Assembly (NCBI RefSeq): GCF_006381105.1 | Contig: NZ_VDET01000036.1 | Span: 1-64,000, forward strand | Direction of reading: 5' to 3' | DNA: 64,000 bases | Source of the DNA: Flavicella sediminum | Lineage (GTDB): Bacteria > Bacteroidota > Bacteroidia > Flavobacteriales > Flavobacteriaceae | Made by a program: the position numbers and the translations under genes | Shown: positions 33,333-42,181 of the stretch, piece after piece | How the letters are laid out: each line of letters starts with the position of its first letter | Numbering within the stretch: position 1 is the stretch's first letter | Notes under the pieces: model-generated | What the model saw: only the letters and a program-made list of their open reading frames with translations | What the model was told of the DNA's origin: nothing | Database searches by the model: none

Positions 33333-34060
33333 TATTCTAGCACTAGTATTAATCTATTAGATTTCTCAATATCAAAACCATTTAAGTTGTAATCTCCAAA
33401 ACAGTGTTTTATTTTAAGTCCCGCTTTGGCAACATAAGATTCAAAATAAGCCAAATCTAAACATTTTACTCTTTCAAAATAACTATGATAGCCATCTTCT
33501 GCAGTAAATTCTATTTTTTTTATGATAAAACCGTTTTTTACTTCTTTGGTAATCTTAAAAACAATGCCATCCAAAGTAACTTCTTCTTCTGCTACTAAAT
33601 TTTTAATTGCTTTAGTCACATTCAAATAATCAAGTACGGCAACCCCGTCTTTATTTAAACAGTTCTTTATATTTTCCAAAACTCGAATATCCTCTTGATC
33701 GTCTGCAAAATACCCAAAACTGGTAAATAAATTAAAAACAACATCCTTTTTAAACGGAAAAGGCAAACGCATATCTTGCACAATAAAATTCAAACTCTCA
33801 TTTTTAGACAAGCTTGCGTGTTTTATACTGTTAATCGACAAATCGGCACCCGTAACATTATACCCTAATGTATTTAAATATATTGAGTGTCTTCCCTTTC
33901 CACAAGCCAAATCAAGAATGCTACTTCCTTTTGAAATATTTAAAAAGCGCACCAAATTATTCATGAATACTTGCGCTTCATAATCATCTCTGTGTTGATA
34001 TAAAATATGATAATATTTGGTATTGAACCAATCGGTAAACCAATCTTTTTTTGAGGACAT
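33332..34060 (-). CDS. Class I SAM-dependent methyltransferase
   Basis: A 242-residue soluble enzyme with the Rossmann SAM-binding fold: motif I ILDLACGKGRH near 56, the acidic end of strand 2 in VTGADLS, motif post-I LNFIVQDMRLPF and a VVFNLFTSFGYF strand 4. The substrate cannot be told from sequence; small-molecule targets are common in this group. It is coupled by a TAATG overlap to the ZIP transporter gene. A -7 box TATTTTTG at 34078-34085 on the minus strand provides a short leader. Why a methyltransferase and a metal importer are co-translated is unknown. Confidence 0.8.
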   Translation of the reverse strand: MSSKKDWFTDWFNTKYYHILYQHRDDYEAQVFMNNLVRFLNISKGSSILDLACGKGRHSIYLNTLGYNVTGADLSINSIKHASLSKNESLNFIVQDMRLPFPFKKDVVFNLFTSFGYFADDQEDIRVLENIKNCLNKDGVAVLDYLNVTKAIKNLVAEEEVTLDGIVFKITKEVKNGFIIKKIEFTAEDGYHSYFERVKCLDLAYFESYVAKAGLKIKHCFGDYNLNGFDIEKSNRLILVLE

Positions 34061-34077
34061 TTTCTAAAATTGAACCG

Positions 34078-34085
34078 CAAAAATA
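34078..34085 (-). promoter_or_regulatory. -7 box of the methyltransferase/ZIP pair
   Basis: On the minus strand TATTTTTG fits TAnnTTTG, 18 bases upstream of the ATG, predicting a very short leader. Confidence 0.45.
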
Positions 34086-34206
34086 ATAATTAATAACTGA
34101 AATTTTGATATTCTGAGAAATAGATATATTTTCAAGTTTTGATTCGTATAACTTTTAGTAAATTGCAACAAGTTATACCTATTGCGTTCTACCCCAAACC
34201 CAACCT

Positions 34207-37200
34207 ATGAAATTATTTTCAACAGCCTTCTTTGCCTTGTTTTTTGTCAGTTTTTGTTCTTATGGACAAAAAATAACCACAGACAGCAGCCTAACGGCAC
34301 AACAACTTATTGAAGATATTTTAACAGAAGGTTGTGTCGAAACCACCAATATCCAATCTAACAGCAATGGTTCTGCCAGCGGAATCACTAGTTTTGCTAG
34401 GTTCGACAGAGCCAGTTCTAGTTTTCCATTTGAAAGCGGAATTGTGATTAGTACGGGAAATGTAAATTCAGTTGGAAACTCTGATATCAATCCTGCACTT
34501 GGTGATGGAAATACAACCTGGGGAACAGATAGCGATATTGAAACGGCTTTAGGCGTAACAAATACGTTAAACGCAACCTCAATAGAGTTTGATTTCGTTT
34601 CACTAACCAATACTTTGGCCTTTAATTATTTATTTGCTTCTGAAGAATATGAAGGTGAATTTCCTTGTAATCTGGGTTCTGATAGTTTTGTATTTTTAAT
34701 TAAAGAAACCGGAAGTACTGATCCTTATACAAACATTGCCGTAATTCCGGGAACTACGGCTCCTGTAAATATTGGAAATATAAGACCCGATATTTCTGGT
34801 TTGTGTGCTGCCGAAAATGAAGAGTATTTTGGAGGTTATTTAAATGGTGACACCAATTTTTTTGGTAGAACAAAAGTTTTGACCGCTTCTGCAAATATTG
34901 TCCCAAACCAATCTTACCATATAAAATTAATTATCGCCGATCAAACCGATCAATTTTTCGATTCTGCTGTTTTTATTGAGGGTAGTAGTTTTAATACGCC
35001 ACTAAATTTAGGCGCAGATGTTTCTAGCTGCTTGCCTAGTCATGAATTATTTGCCGACTTAGGAAATCCATTGGCGGTTTATTCTTGGTATTTAAACGAT
35101 GTACTAATACCTGACGCCTCGGAAACAAGCTACACTGCCACTGAAAATGGTACCTATCGTATTCGTGCTGATGTTCCTATAAATAGTACTACCTGCGTTA
35201 TTGAAGATGAAATTAGTGTTGTTTTAAATACAGAAACGTCCATTACACCTGTTTCTGATTTTATTTTGTGTGATATTACCAACCCAGGAGATGAAGTTGA
35301 ATTTTTTGACTTAAATCTGAAGGATGAAGAGTTTTTAGATAATTTACCTCATCGAGATTTTGCCATTAGCTACCACAATTCTGATGCTGACGCACGAAAT
35401 AATGTAGGGGCTATCCTAAATCCTATTGAAGCAAATCAAACTGGTCAAGAAATATTTGTTAGAATTTTTGACAATACCTCAAACTGTTTGGGCTACGCTA
35501 CTTTTGATATTAGAGTCACAGAAAGTATTGAATTTACAATTCCCACAGCTTTTGAAATTTGCGCTTCTCAAGAAGATGCCTCTTTCGGATTGGAAGATTT
35601 TTCAACAACTACCGAAGAAATTATCAATGGAAACCCCAATCTTTCGGTTTCCTACTATACAAGTCAGGCTGATACTGATGCTGAACGAAATGCATTGCGT
35701 TTGCCATACCGTGTAAATGCTCCTGCACAAACAATTTTTATTCGTGTTGCCGACCTAAATTCTGATTGCGTAGGAACCACAAGCGTAGATGTAACCGTAA
35801 ATTCAATTCCCAATTTAGTTCCAGGTGATTATTTTATAGACGCCTGTGAGGTGGATAACGACGGATTTGAAGTGTTTGACATGACGACTTTAGAACCAAT
35901 AATTTTAGGGGGAATTTCGGATGTTACAGTAAGTTACTATGCAACAAATTCCGATGCAGTGGATGCTACAAACCCAATTTTAAATCCGACTAGTTACACA
36001 AATACAACGCAATTTTTACAAACTGTTTTTATTCGTGTTGAAAATAATACCACCGCATGTTTTGCAATTGAAAGTATTGATTTACATACCGATGTTTTAA
36101 CAACTGGAACCAGTATTTCTGATATCGGTGCCTGTGATGATAGTTCAAATGATGGTTTTAGTCTTTTTAATTTTGGAATGATTGCTCAAAATTTCACCAA
36201 CGACCTTCCCAATGTAAGCATTCGTTTCTATGAAACTGAATCTGATAGGGATAATAGAATTAATGAATTAGACCAAACAATTAATTACACCAATACAACT
36301 GCTCGTTTACAACCCATTTTTATGGTATTAAACAGCCCTACTTGTGAAGAAGTTTCACAATTTAATTTGGTAGTTTTACCTTATTTTGAATTGACACCAG
36401 TTGCTCCCGTTGAAATTTGTGATGAAGATGACGACGCGAGAACAACAATAGATTTAAGTCAATACGATGCCTATGTGTCTAATAATTTAGCCAACGTTTC
36501 TGTCGAATATTATTTATCAGAAGCGGATGCTAGGTTTGCTATTGGAAGTCCTATTTCCAAATCTTACACCAACACAACCGATCCTTTGGTGGTTTTTGCT
36601 AGAGTGATGAATACACTAACTGGCTGTACGGCGGTTAACAGCTTAGATATTGATGTTTTACCTGCTCCAACAGTTGCAACACCCACTAGCATTATTATTT
36701 GTGACGACGATCAAGATGGTGTTTTTAATTTCGATTTAACCACCAAAATAAATGAAATTACTGCCACAACAACTGATTTGACTATCGATTTTTACACGAA
36801 TTTCTCTGACGCAAATTCGAATACAAATCCAATTGCCAATCCAACAAACTATAGCCTCAGCACGCAAACTCTTTTTTCAAGAGTCACCAACAATACAACT
36901 AACTGTTACCAAGTAGTTTCCTTTGATGCAATTGTGAATACCTTGCCGGTTTTTACGCCAATTTCTAACTATACCGATTGTGAAGTAAATAGTGACGGTT
37001 CTGGCGCTTTTGTTTTCAGAAGCAAGGACTCCGAAATTTTAGGCAGTCAAACAGGAAAAACAGTTTTGTATTTTGAAACTGAAAACGATGCAAACCTAAG
37101 ACAAAATGCAATAAATAAAAATTCACCTTATACAAATACGGCCAACCCACAAATTATTCATGTTCGCGTTGAAAACGATACCGATATTGATTGCTATGGG

Positions 37201-39048
37201 ATCAGTAGCTTTGAAATTTCTGTAAGAGAAGCTCCTATCTATACAGCTCCAAAAGATGAATTTTTATGTAGCGATCCTGGTGGTTCCGCAATAGCATTGC
37301 TAGATTTAAGTGCTAAAAGAACTGAAATAATTACGGGAAGTCCCCAAAATTTAAGTGTTTCTTTTCATACCTCTATAGCGCAAGCTTCCCTTAATTTAAA
37401 TGCTTTGCCGGATGACTATTTAAAAAACTTAAATCCTGAAATAATTTATGTCCGCATTGAAACGGACGAAGGCTGTGTAAACATCACCGAAAATTTCACC
37501 ATCAGTGTTTTTAACCCTCCCTTATTAGGCCCATCAGCTATCTATCCTGTTTGCGATAATGATTATGATGGTAAAACAATTGCCGATTTAACGATGGCAG
37601 ATGTTCAAATATTAGACCCTAGACAGTCAGGATATATCATTGAGTTTTATGAAACAGAAGCCGATTTAGCTGCTGATCTTCCTATTAGCTCTCCAGAAGT
37701 GTACCAAACCGACGGAACAAAAACCATCTTTGTAAAAGTAACCAACCCCTTAACAGGTTGTTTTTCTACAATTCCACTTTTAATTCAAGTCAACTTACCT
37801 CCTGCCTATACACCTGTGACTAGTTTTGAATTTTGCGAAACAGCAGATCGATTCATTCATATTAACGAAGTAACCCCTAATTTTGAAGCAGGCCCAAATG
37901 CACAAATTGTTTACTACTCAAGTTTGTCTAGTGCGCAATTAGAAATACGAGGAAATACGGACACCTACCAATACTCCTCTACCAGTGAAGTTGTATTTGT
38001 ACGAATTACTGACGATACAACCGACTGTTTTTATATCGATTCCTTTGACTTAAAAATCAATCCCAATCCTGCATTTGTAGTGCCTAACGATTTAATTGCG
38101 TGTAATTATGATGGAGATTTTACAGCAGAATTTGATCTATTCACTCAAAACGAGGCCATTTTAAACGGTATCAATCCGGCACAATATTTAGTTAGCTATC
38201 ATACTACTGAAGAAAATGCAGCAAATGGCTCTAACGAACTTTCACAAATATACAGAGCCGCCAACGAAGAAATAATTTGGTTTAGAGTGACCAATTCTGA
38301 AACCTCATGTTTTAGCATTGATAGGTTCTCTGTGGTCATTAACCCTGTCCCTGTTATAGAAGCACCAAATACGTCAACCCTTTGTTTGGACGGCGCACCA
38401 TTAGAAATTACGGCTAGTTTAGATGCTTCTGACACTTATGAATGGTCTACGGGAGAAACGTCACAACAAATTTACATTAACGAAGTCGGTGATTATTGGG
38501 TAAGAGTAACCAATATTTTTGGTTGTGAGATTTATAAAGAATTTAACATTACACCTGCCGAATTACTAAAAATAGAAGTCATTCATTTTGAACACCCTAA
38601 CAAAGTTACTGTTGAAATTTCTGGAGCTGGTGTGTACACTTACCAATTAGACGACGAGACAGAACAGGAATCGAATGTTTTTAACGACGTTACGGCCGAC
38701 AAGCACAAAATTACCATTTATGAGACTAATGGTTGTGCTGCCTTAGAACAAGATATTTATGTTTTGAATTATCCTTTGTACTTTTCTCCAAATGGATCGG
38801 GCCCAGCCAGTACTGAGTTGTGGCATTTGCAAGGTTTAAAAAATATTCCTGGGGTTAGTATAACCAATGTTCAAATATTTGATAGAAACGGACGTTTGCT
38901 TAGTAGCTTAAACGAAAGTTCTATTGGTTGGGACGGAATGGATCGAAATGGAATTTTAATGCCTTCTGGCGATTATTGGTTCAAAGCAGATGTTAGTATT
39001 GACGATAAACACACCGTATTAACAGGTAATTTTAGTTTGTTACGATAA
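34207..39048 (+). CDS. Giant T9SS surface protein with choice-of-anchor L domain, 11 repeats and type B sorting domain
   Basis: A 1613-residue exported protein. Signal peptide (about 1-20, ending SYGQ) is followed by a choice-of-anchor L domain (about 28-265; FNYLFASEEYEGEFP is its hallmark). Residues about 345-1390 are 11 tandem repeats of about 90-95 residues. Each opens near C-D-x-D-x-D-G, has a central V-S-Y-Y-x-S segment and ends near F-V-R-V-x-N-x-T-x-x-C. Two more Ig-like segments precede the C-terminal about 85 residues, which are a type B T9SS sorting domain (YFSPNG, IFDRNGRLL, WDGMDRNG, GDYWF). Type B cargo is exported through the type IX system and often relates to gliding or adhesion. 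No enzyme domain is seen. It is a single-gene unit. Confidence 0.88.
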   Translation: MKLFSTAFFALFFVSFCSYGQKITTDSSLTAQQLIEDILTEGCVETTNIQSNSNGSASGITSFARFDRASSSFPFESGIVISTGNVNSVGNSDINPALGDGNTTWGTDSDIETALGVTNTLNATSIEFDFVSLTNTLAFNYLFASEEYEGEFPCNLGSDSFVFLIKETGSTDPYTNIAVIPGTTAPVNIGNIRPDISGLCAAENEEYFGGYLNGDTNFFGRTKVLTASANIVPNQSYHIKLIIADQTDQFFDSAVFIEGSSFNTPLNLGADVSSCLPSHELFADLGNPLAVYSWYLNDVLIPDASETSYTATENGTYRIRADVPINSTTCVIEDEISVVLNTETSITPVSDFILCDITNPGDEVEFFDLNLKDEEFLDNLPHRDFAISYHNSDADARNNVGAILNPIEANQTGQEIFVRIFDNTSNCLGYATFDIRVTESIEFTIPTAFEICASQEDASFGLEDFSTTTEEIINGNPNLSVSYYTSQADTDAERNALRLPYRVNAPAQTIFIRVADLNSDCVGTTSVDVTVNSIPNLVPGDYFIDACEVDNDGFEVFDMTTLEPIILGGISDVTVSYYATNSDAVDATNPILNPTSYTNTTQFLQTVFIRVENNTTACFAIESIDLHTDVLTTGTSISDIGACDDSSNDGFSLFNFGMIAQNFTNDLPNVSIRFYETESDRDNRINELDQTINYTNTTARLQPIFMVLNSPTCEEVSQFNLVVLPYFELTPVAPVEICDEDDDARTTIDLSQYDAYVSNNLANVSVEYYLSEADARFAIGSPISKSYTNTTDPLVVFARVMNTLTGCTAVNSLDIDVLPAPTVATPTSIIICDDDQDGVFNFDLTTKINEITATTTDLTIDFYTNFSDANSNTNPIANPTNYSLSTQTLFSRVTNNTTNCYQVVSFDAIVNTLPVFTPISNYTDCEVNSDGSGAFVFRSKDSEILGSQTGKTVLYFETENDANLRQNAINKNSPYTNTANPQIIHVRVENDTDIDCYGISSFEISVREAPIYTAPKDEFLCSDPGGSAIALLDLSAKRTEIITGSPQNLSVSFHTSIAQASLNLNALPDDYLKNLNPEIIYVRIETDEGCVNITENFTISVFNPPLLGPSAIYPVCDNDYDGKTIADLTMADVQILDPRQSGYIIEFYETEADLAADLPISSPEVYQTDGTKTIFVKVTNPLTGCFSTIPLLIQVNLPPAYTPVTSFEFCETADRFIHINEVTPNFEAGPNAQIVYYSSLSSAQLEIRGNTDTYQYSSTSEVVFVRITDDTTDCFYIDSFDLKINPNPAFVVPNDLIACNYDGDFTAEFDLFTQNEAILNGINPAQYLVSYHTTEENAANGSNELSQIYRAANEEIIWFRVTNSETSCFSIDRFSVVINPVPVIEAPNTSTLCLDGAPLEITASLDASDTYEWSTGETSQQIYINEVGDYWVRVTNIFGCEIYKEFNITPAELLKIEVIHFEHPNKVTVEISGAGVYTYQLDDETEQESNVFNDVTADKHKITIYETNGCAALEQDIYVLNYPLYFSPNGSGPASTELWHLQGLKNIPGVSITNVQIFDRNGRLLSSLNESSIGWDGMDRNGILMPSGDYWFKADVSIDDKHTVLTGNFSLLR
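35239..38370 (+). repeat. Eleven tandem protein repeats of about 280 bp
   Basis: The repeats are recognisable at protein level (Cys-Asp start, Y-Y/F-Y centre, F-V-R-V end) but diverged at DNA level, so the array is old and not prone to fresh recombination. Most units have one Cys near the start and one near the end, suggesting one disulfide each. Confidence 0.8.
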
Positions 39049-39092
39049 ACATATTTGCAAAAACAAGAATTTTTAAACTAATGAAACTTTCA

Positions 39093-39123
39093 TTGAGTTC
39101 TAAGATCTAATTCAGTATTTTTG
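39093..39123 (+). promoter_or_regulatory. Promoter of the THUMP methyltransferase gene
   Basis: TTG (39093-39095), 20 bases, then TATTTTTG (39116-39123): a full consensus. It overlaps the upstream TTG start candidate at 39121 and therefore places the real start at ATG 39142. Confidence 0.75.
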
Positions 39124-39141
39124 CAGCTTAAGAAGAATTTT

Positions 39142-40323
39142 ATGGAGAAAAATTTTCAAATGGTGGCTGTGACCATGTTTGGTCTGGAAGAAGTATTAGC
39201 TAAAGAATTAAGAGATTTAGGCGCTCTAGATGTCGTTGTGGGTGTACGAAATGTTTCCTTTAAAGGAGATACTGGATTTATGTACAAAACCAATATTGCC
39301 TTGCGTACGGCTATTCGTATTTTAAAGCCTATCCGAAAATTTAAAGTAAGAGGTGAAAAAGACCTGTACGACAATCTTCAAAAAATACGTTGGGAAAGTT
39401 TTTTAGATGTGGATGGAACTTTTTCTATTGGCTCTGTTGTAAACTCATCTTTCTTTACCACCAATTCTCATTATATTTCTTTAAAATCTAAAGATGCCAT
39501 TGCTGATTATTACAGACATAAATACAGCAAGCGTCCTAATGTAGATTTAAAATATCCTGACCTAAAAATCCACATACATATCAAAGATGATTTTTGTACG
39601 GTTTCTTTAGATAGTTCGGGTGACTCTTTGCATAAAAGAGGTTATAGAAGTTCTACAAATATTGCCCCTATCAATGAAGTTTTAGCTGCCGGTTTGGTTT
39701 TGCTATCGGGTTATACGGGTGAAGAGAATTTTATAGATCCTATGTGTGGTTCTGGAACTATATTGATTGAAGCAACCATGATTGCTTGTCGTATTCCTGC
39801 CAACATCAATAGAAAACATTTTGCTTTTGAAAACTGGCCTGATTTTGATGAAGATTTATTTTACATCATTCAAGACTCCTTACTAAAGCATATTAGTAGT
39901 TCTCATTTTAAAATAATGGGCTTCGATAAGGCTCCTTCAGCTGTTCAAAAAGCGAAAGAAAATATAGAAAACGCGAATTTATCAGATTTTGTAGGCGTAC
40001 ATCATGTCAACTTCTTCAACTCTAAAAAAGAAGTTTTTGGAAACACCACCATTATGTTCAATCCGCCTTATGGAGAAAGATTAGAATTGGCAGATATTGA
40101 AGGCTTCTATAAAAACATTGGAGATACCTTAAAATTTGGATATCCTGGATCTACCGCATGGTTTATTACTTCCGATTTACAAGCGTTAAAACATGTAGGT
40201 TTAAGAACCTCAAAAAGAATACCTTTAAAAAATGGAGATTTAGATTGCCGTTTGGTACGTTATGATTTGTACGAAGGCTCTAGAAAACCACAAAAAACGG
40301 AATGGGGAACCACCGAAGAATAA
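39142..40323 (+). CDS. THUMP-domain SAM-dependent RNA methyltransferase (RlmL N-terminal / Trm14-like)
   Basis: A 393-residue enzyme expected to make N2-methylguanosine in 23S rRNA, or in tRNA. The N-terminal about 165 residues include a ferredoxin-like and a THUMP RNA-binding domain (KDLYDNLQKIRWESFLDVDGTF). The methyltransferase domain has the SAM motif FIDPMCGSGTILIEA near 198 and the N-methylation motif IMFNPPYGERL near 305. It matches the N-terminal half of E. coli RlmKL; the second methyltransferase (RlmK) is not fused. The start ATG 39142 is fixed by the promoter. Followed by a strong terminator. Confidence 0.9.
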   Translation: MEKNFQMVAVTMFGLEEVLAKELRDLGALDVVVGVRNVSFKGDTGFMYKTNIALRTAIRILKPIRKFKVRGEKDLYDNLQKIRWESFLDVDGTFSIGSVVNSSFFTTNSHYISLKSKDAIADYYRHKYSKRPNVDLKYPDLKIHIHIKDDFCTVSLDSSGDSLHKRGYRSSTNIAPINEVLAAGLVLLSGYTGEENFIDPMCGSGTILIEATMIACRIPANINRKHFAFENWPDFDEDLFYIIQDSLLKHISSSHFKIMGFDKAPSAVQKAKENIENANLSDFVGVHHVNFFNSKKEVFGNTTIMFNPPYGERLELADIEGFYKNIGDTLKFGYPGSTAWFITSDLQALKHVGLRTSKRIPLKNGDLDCRLVRYDLYEGSRKPQKTEWGTTEE

Positions 40324-40348
40324 GGATTTTATTCTTTTAAAATATTTT

Positions 40349-40385
40349 AAAAAGGTCGAATTGTATTTTCAATTCGACCTTTTTT
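40349..40385 (+). terminator. Terminator after the THUMP methyltransferase gene
   Basis: A 15-bp stem (AAAAAGGTCGAATTG / CAATTCGACCTTTTT) with a 6-base loop and T-run, 26 bases after the stop. Confidence 0.9.
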
Positions 40386-40528
40386 ATGCGTGTAACTTAC
40401 TTTCTCATAAATTAATCTTAAAGCTTGCCAAACACTATTTCGGATTACAGGAATATGTTTAATTTAGCCTTATATGTTAGGTTCTATATAGAATTCGACA
40501 AAAAGACAGATTTACTCGTAGACAAAGA

Positions 40529-42121
40529 ATGCAACACACACAGATTCCCTTTCAAAACACAGGCTATATTTCAAAATTAATTTGTGATTATGTTTCTAAA
40601 AACCCAAAGTTGGATGGCCTTTATGGTGAATTTCCAGATCTTGTTGGTTTTAAAAAACAAATCGCCTTAAAGGAATCTCAATTTCCTTTTGAATCAAGAA
40701 AAATATTGGTTGAATCGTTGCAAACTCAATTTTCGAAATTACAAGTCACAAAGCAAACTCAAGAAAATATAGAGGCACTTGCTTTAAAAAACACCTTTAC
40801 TGTTGTTACGGGACACCAATTAAATTTGTTTACCGGACCTTTGTATTTTTTATACAAAATTGTTTCAGCAATAAACTTAGCAAAACAATTAAAGGCTGAA
40901 TTTCCACAACAAAACTTTGTCCCAGTGTATTGGATGGCGACAGAAGATCATGATTTTGAAGAGATCAATCATTTTTTTGTAAAAAACACCAAAATTGAAT
41001 GGGATGTAGAAAGTTCTGGTCCAGTAGGAATTCATTCTACAAAAGGTTTGGATACGGCTTTTGAGGAATTTTCAAAAGAAATTGGTTCTAGTAAAAATGC
41101 CAACTATTTAAAAGAATTATTTAGAAAAGGCTATTTAGAACACGACAACCTTACGGAAGCCACTCGCTATATTGTTAATGAATTGTTTGGTGCTCATGGA
41201 CTTGTTATCGTTGATGGTGATGATAAACAACTCAAACAATTATTTACGCCCTATGCTAAAAATGAATTGCTAGACAACGTGGCCATCAATTCATTGCAAA
41301 TAACAAACGCTTTTTTAGAGGAAAATTATAAGGTGCAAGTCAACCCAAGAGACATTAATTTGTTTTATATAAAAGATGGCTTAAGAGAACGTATTATTTT
41401 TGAAGACGAACTTTTTAAAATAAATAATACTGCCATCACTCTTACAAAAACTGAAATTTTAGAGGAACTAAATAAGCACCCAGAATATTTCAGTCCAAAT
41501 GTAATTATGAGGCCTTTGTATCAGGAAGTGGTTTTGCCCAACCTTTGCTATATTGGTGGTGGTGGAGAAATTGCTTATTGGCTGCAATTAAAAGCTATGT
41601 TCGACAAAGTTGCTGTTCCTTTTCCTATTTTATTAGTTCGTAATTCGGTACTATTAATCAACGAAAAACAAGCTCGTAAAGCTAAAAAACTAGAAATAAA
41701 AATTGAAGAATTGTTTTTAAAACAAGAAGCGCTTGTCAACACGAAAACAAAAGAATTGTCAGAATTAACGATAGATTTCTCTGCTCAAAAAGAAACATTA
41801 GCAAAACTATTTTCTGATTTAAAACCCTTAGTTTCTCAAACAAATAAAACTTTTGAAGGTGCTTTACTAGCGCAAGAGAAAAAGCAATTAAAAGGATTTT
41901 TAAATTTAGAAAAACGCTTATTAAAAGCTGAAAAGAAGAATTTACAAGACAAGCTATCTCGTATAACACAAATTCAAAACGAATTATTTCCAAGACAAGG
42001 TTTGCAAGAACGAAATGTAAATTTTGCTGAATTTTATATTGAGCACGGACAAGAATTAATTCCCATTTTATTACAAGAATTAGATCCATTGAGCTTGCAA
42101 TTTTCTGTAATTAGCTTATAG
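40529..42121 (+). CDS. bshC: Bacillithiol biosynthesis cysteine-adding enzyme BshC
   Basis: BshC adds cysteine to glucosaminyl-malate in the last step of bacillithiol synthesis, the low-molecular-weight thiol of Firmicutes and Bacteroidota. The 530-residue product shows the family landmarks: TVVTGHQLNLFTGPLYFLYKI near 91, FVPVYWMATEDHDFEEIN near 133 (nucleotidyl-transferase-like active-site segment), YIGGGGEIAYWLQLKAMFD near 345, then a long coiled coil (about 385-490) typical of BshC. BshA and BshB genes are not in the window. Single-gene unit ended by a perfect 20-bp terminator; a TAATTTAG box near 40460 may be its promoter. Confidence 0.95.
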   Translation: MQHTQIPFQNTGYISKLICDYVSKNPKLDGLYGEFPDLVGFKKQIALKESQFPFESRKILVESLQTQFSKLQVTKQTQENIEALALKNTFTVVTGHQLNLFTGPLYFLYKIVSAINLAKQLKAEFPQQNFVPVYWMATEDHDFEEINHFFVKNTKIEWDVESSGPVGIHSTKGLDTAFEEFSKEIGSSKNANYLKELFRKGYLEHDNLTEATRYIVNELFGAHGLVIVDGDDKQLKQLFTPYAKNELLDNVAINSLQITNAFLEENYKVQVNPRDINLFYIKDGLRERIIFEDELFKINNTAITLTKTEILEELNKHPEYFSPNVIMRPLYQEVVLPNLCYIGGGGEIAYWLQLKAMFDKVAVPFPILLVRNSVLLINEKQARKAKKLEIKIEELFLKQEALVNTKTKELSELTIDFSAQKETLAKLFSDLKPLVSQTNKTFEGALLAQEKKQLKGFLNLEKRLLKAEKKNLQDKLSRITQIQNELFPRQGLQERNVNFAEFYIEHGQELIPILLQELDPLSLQFSVISL

Positions 42122-42123
42122 CT

Positions 42124-42165
42124 AAAACAAAACAGTCGACTTATATAAGTCGACTGTTTTGTTTT
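42124..42165. terminator. Bidirectional terminator between bshC and the VPS10-like gene
   Basis: A 20-bp perfect stem around a 2-base TA centre, built from AAAACAAAACAG plus TCGACTTA and their complements. It serves two convergent genes. Confidence 0.9.
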
Positions 42166-42181
42166 GTACAATGAAAATAAA

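Noticed and set aside
34260-34610. 116-codon minus-strand frame inside the giant surface-protein gene
   Set aside because: Antisense shadow of a well-supported domain (choice-of-anchor L); no promoter or family features.
40262-40462. 66-codon frame at the end of the THUMP methyltransferase gene
   Set aside because: It overlaps the methyltransferase 3' end and runs through its terminator; product has no plausible features.
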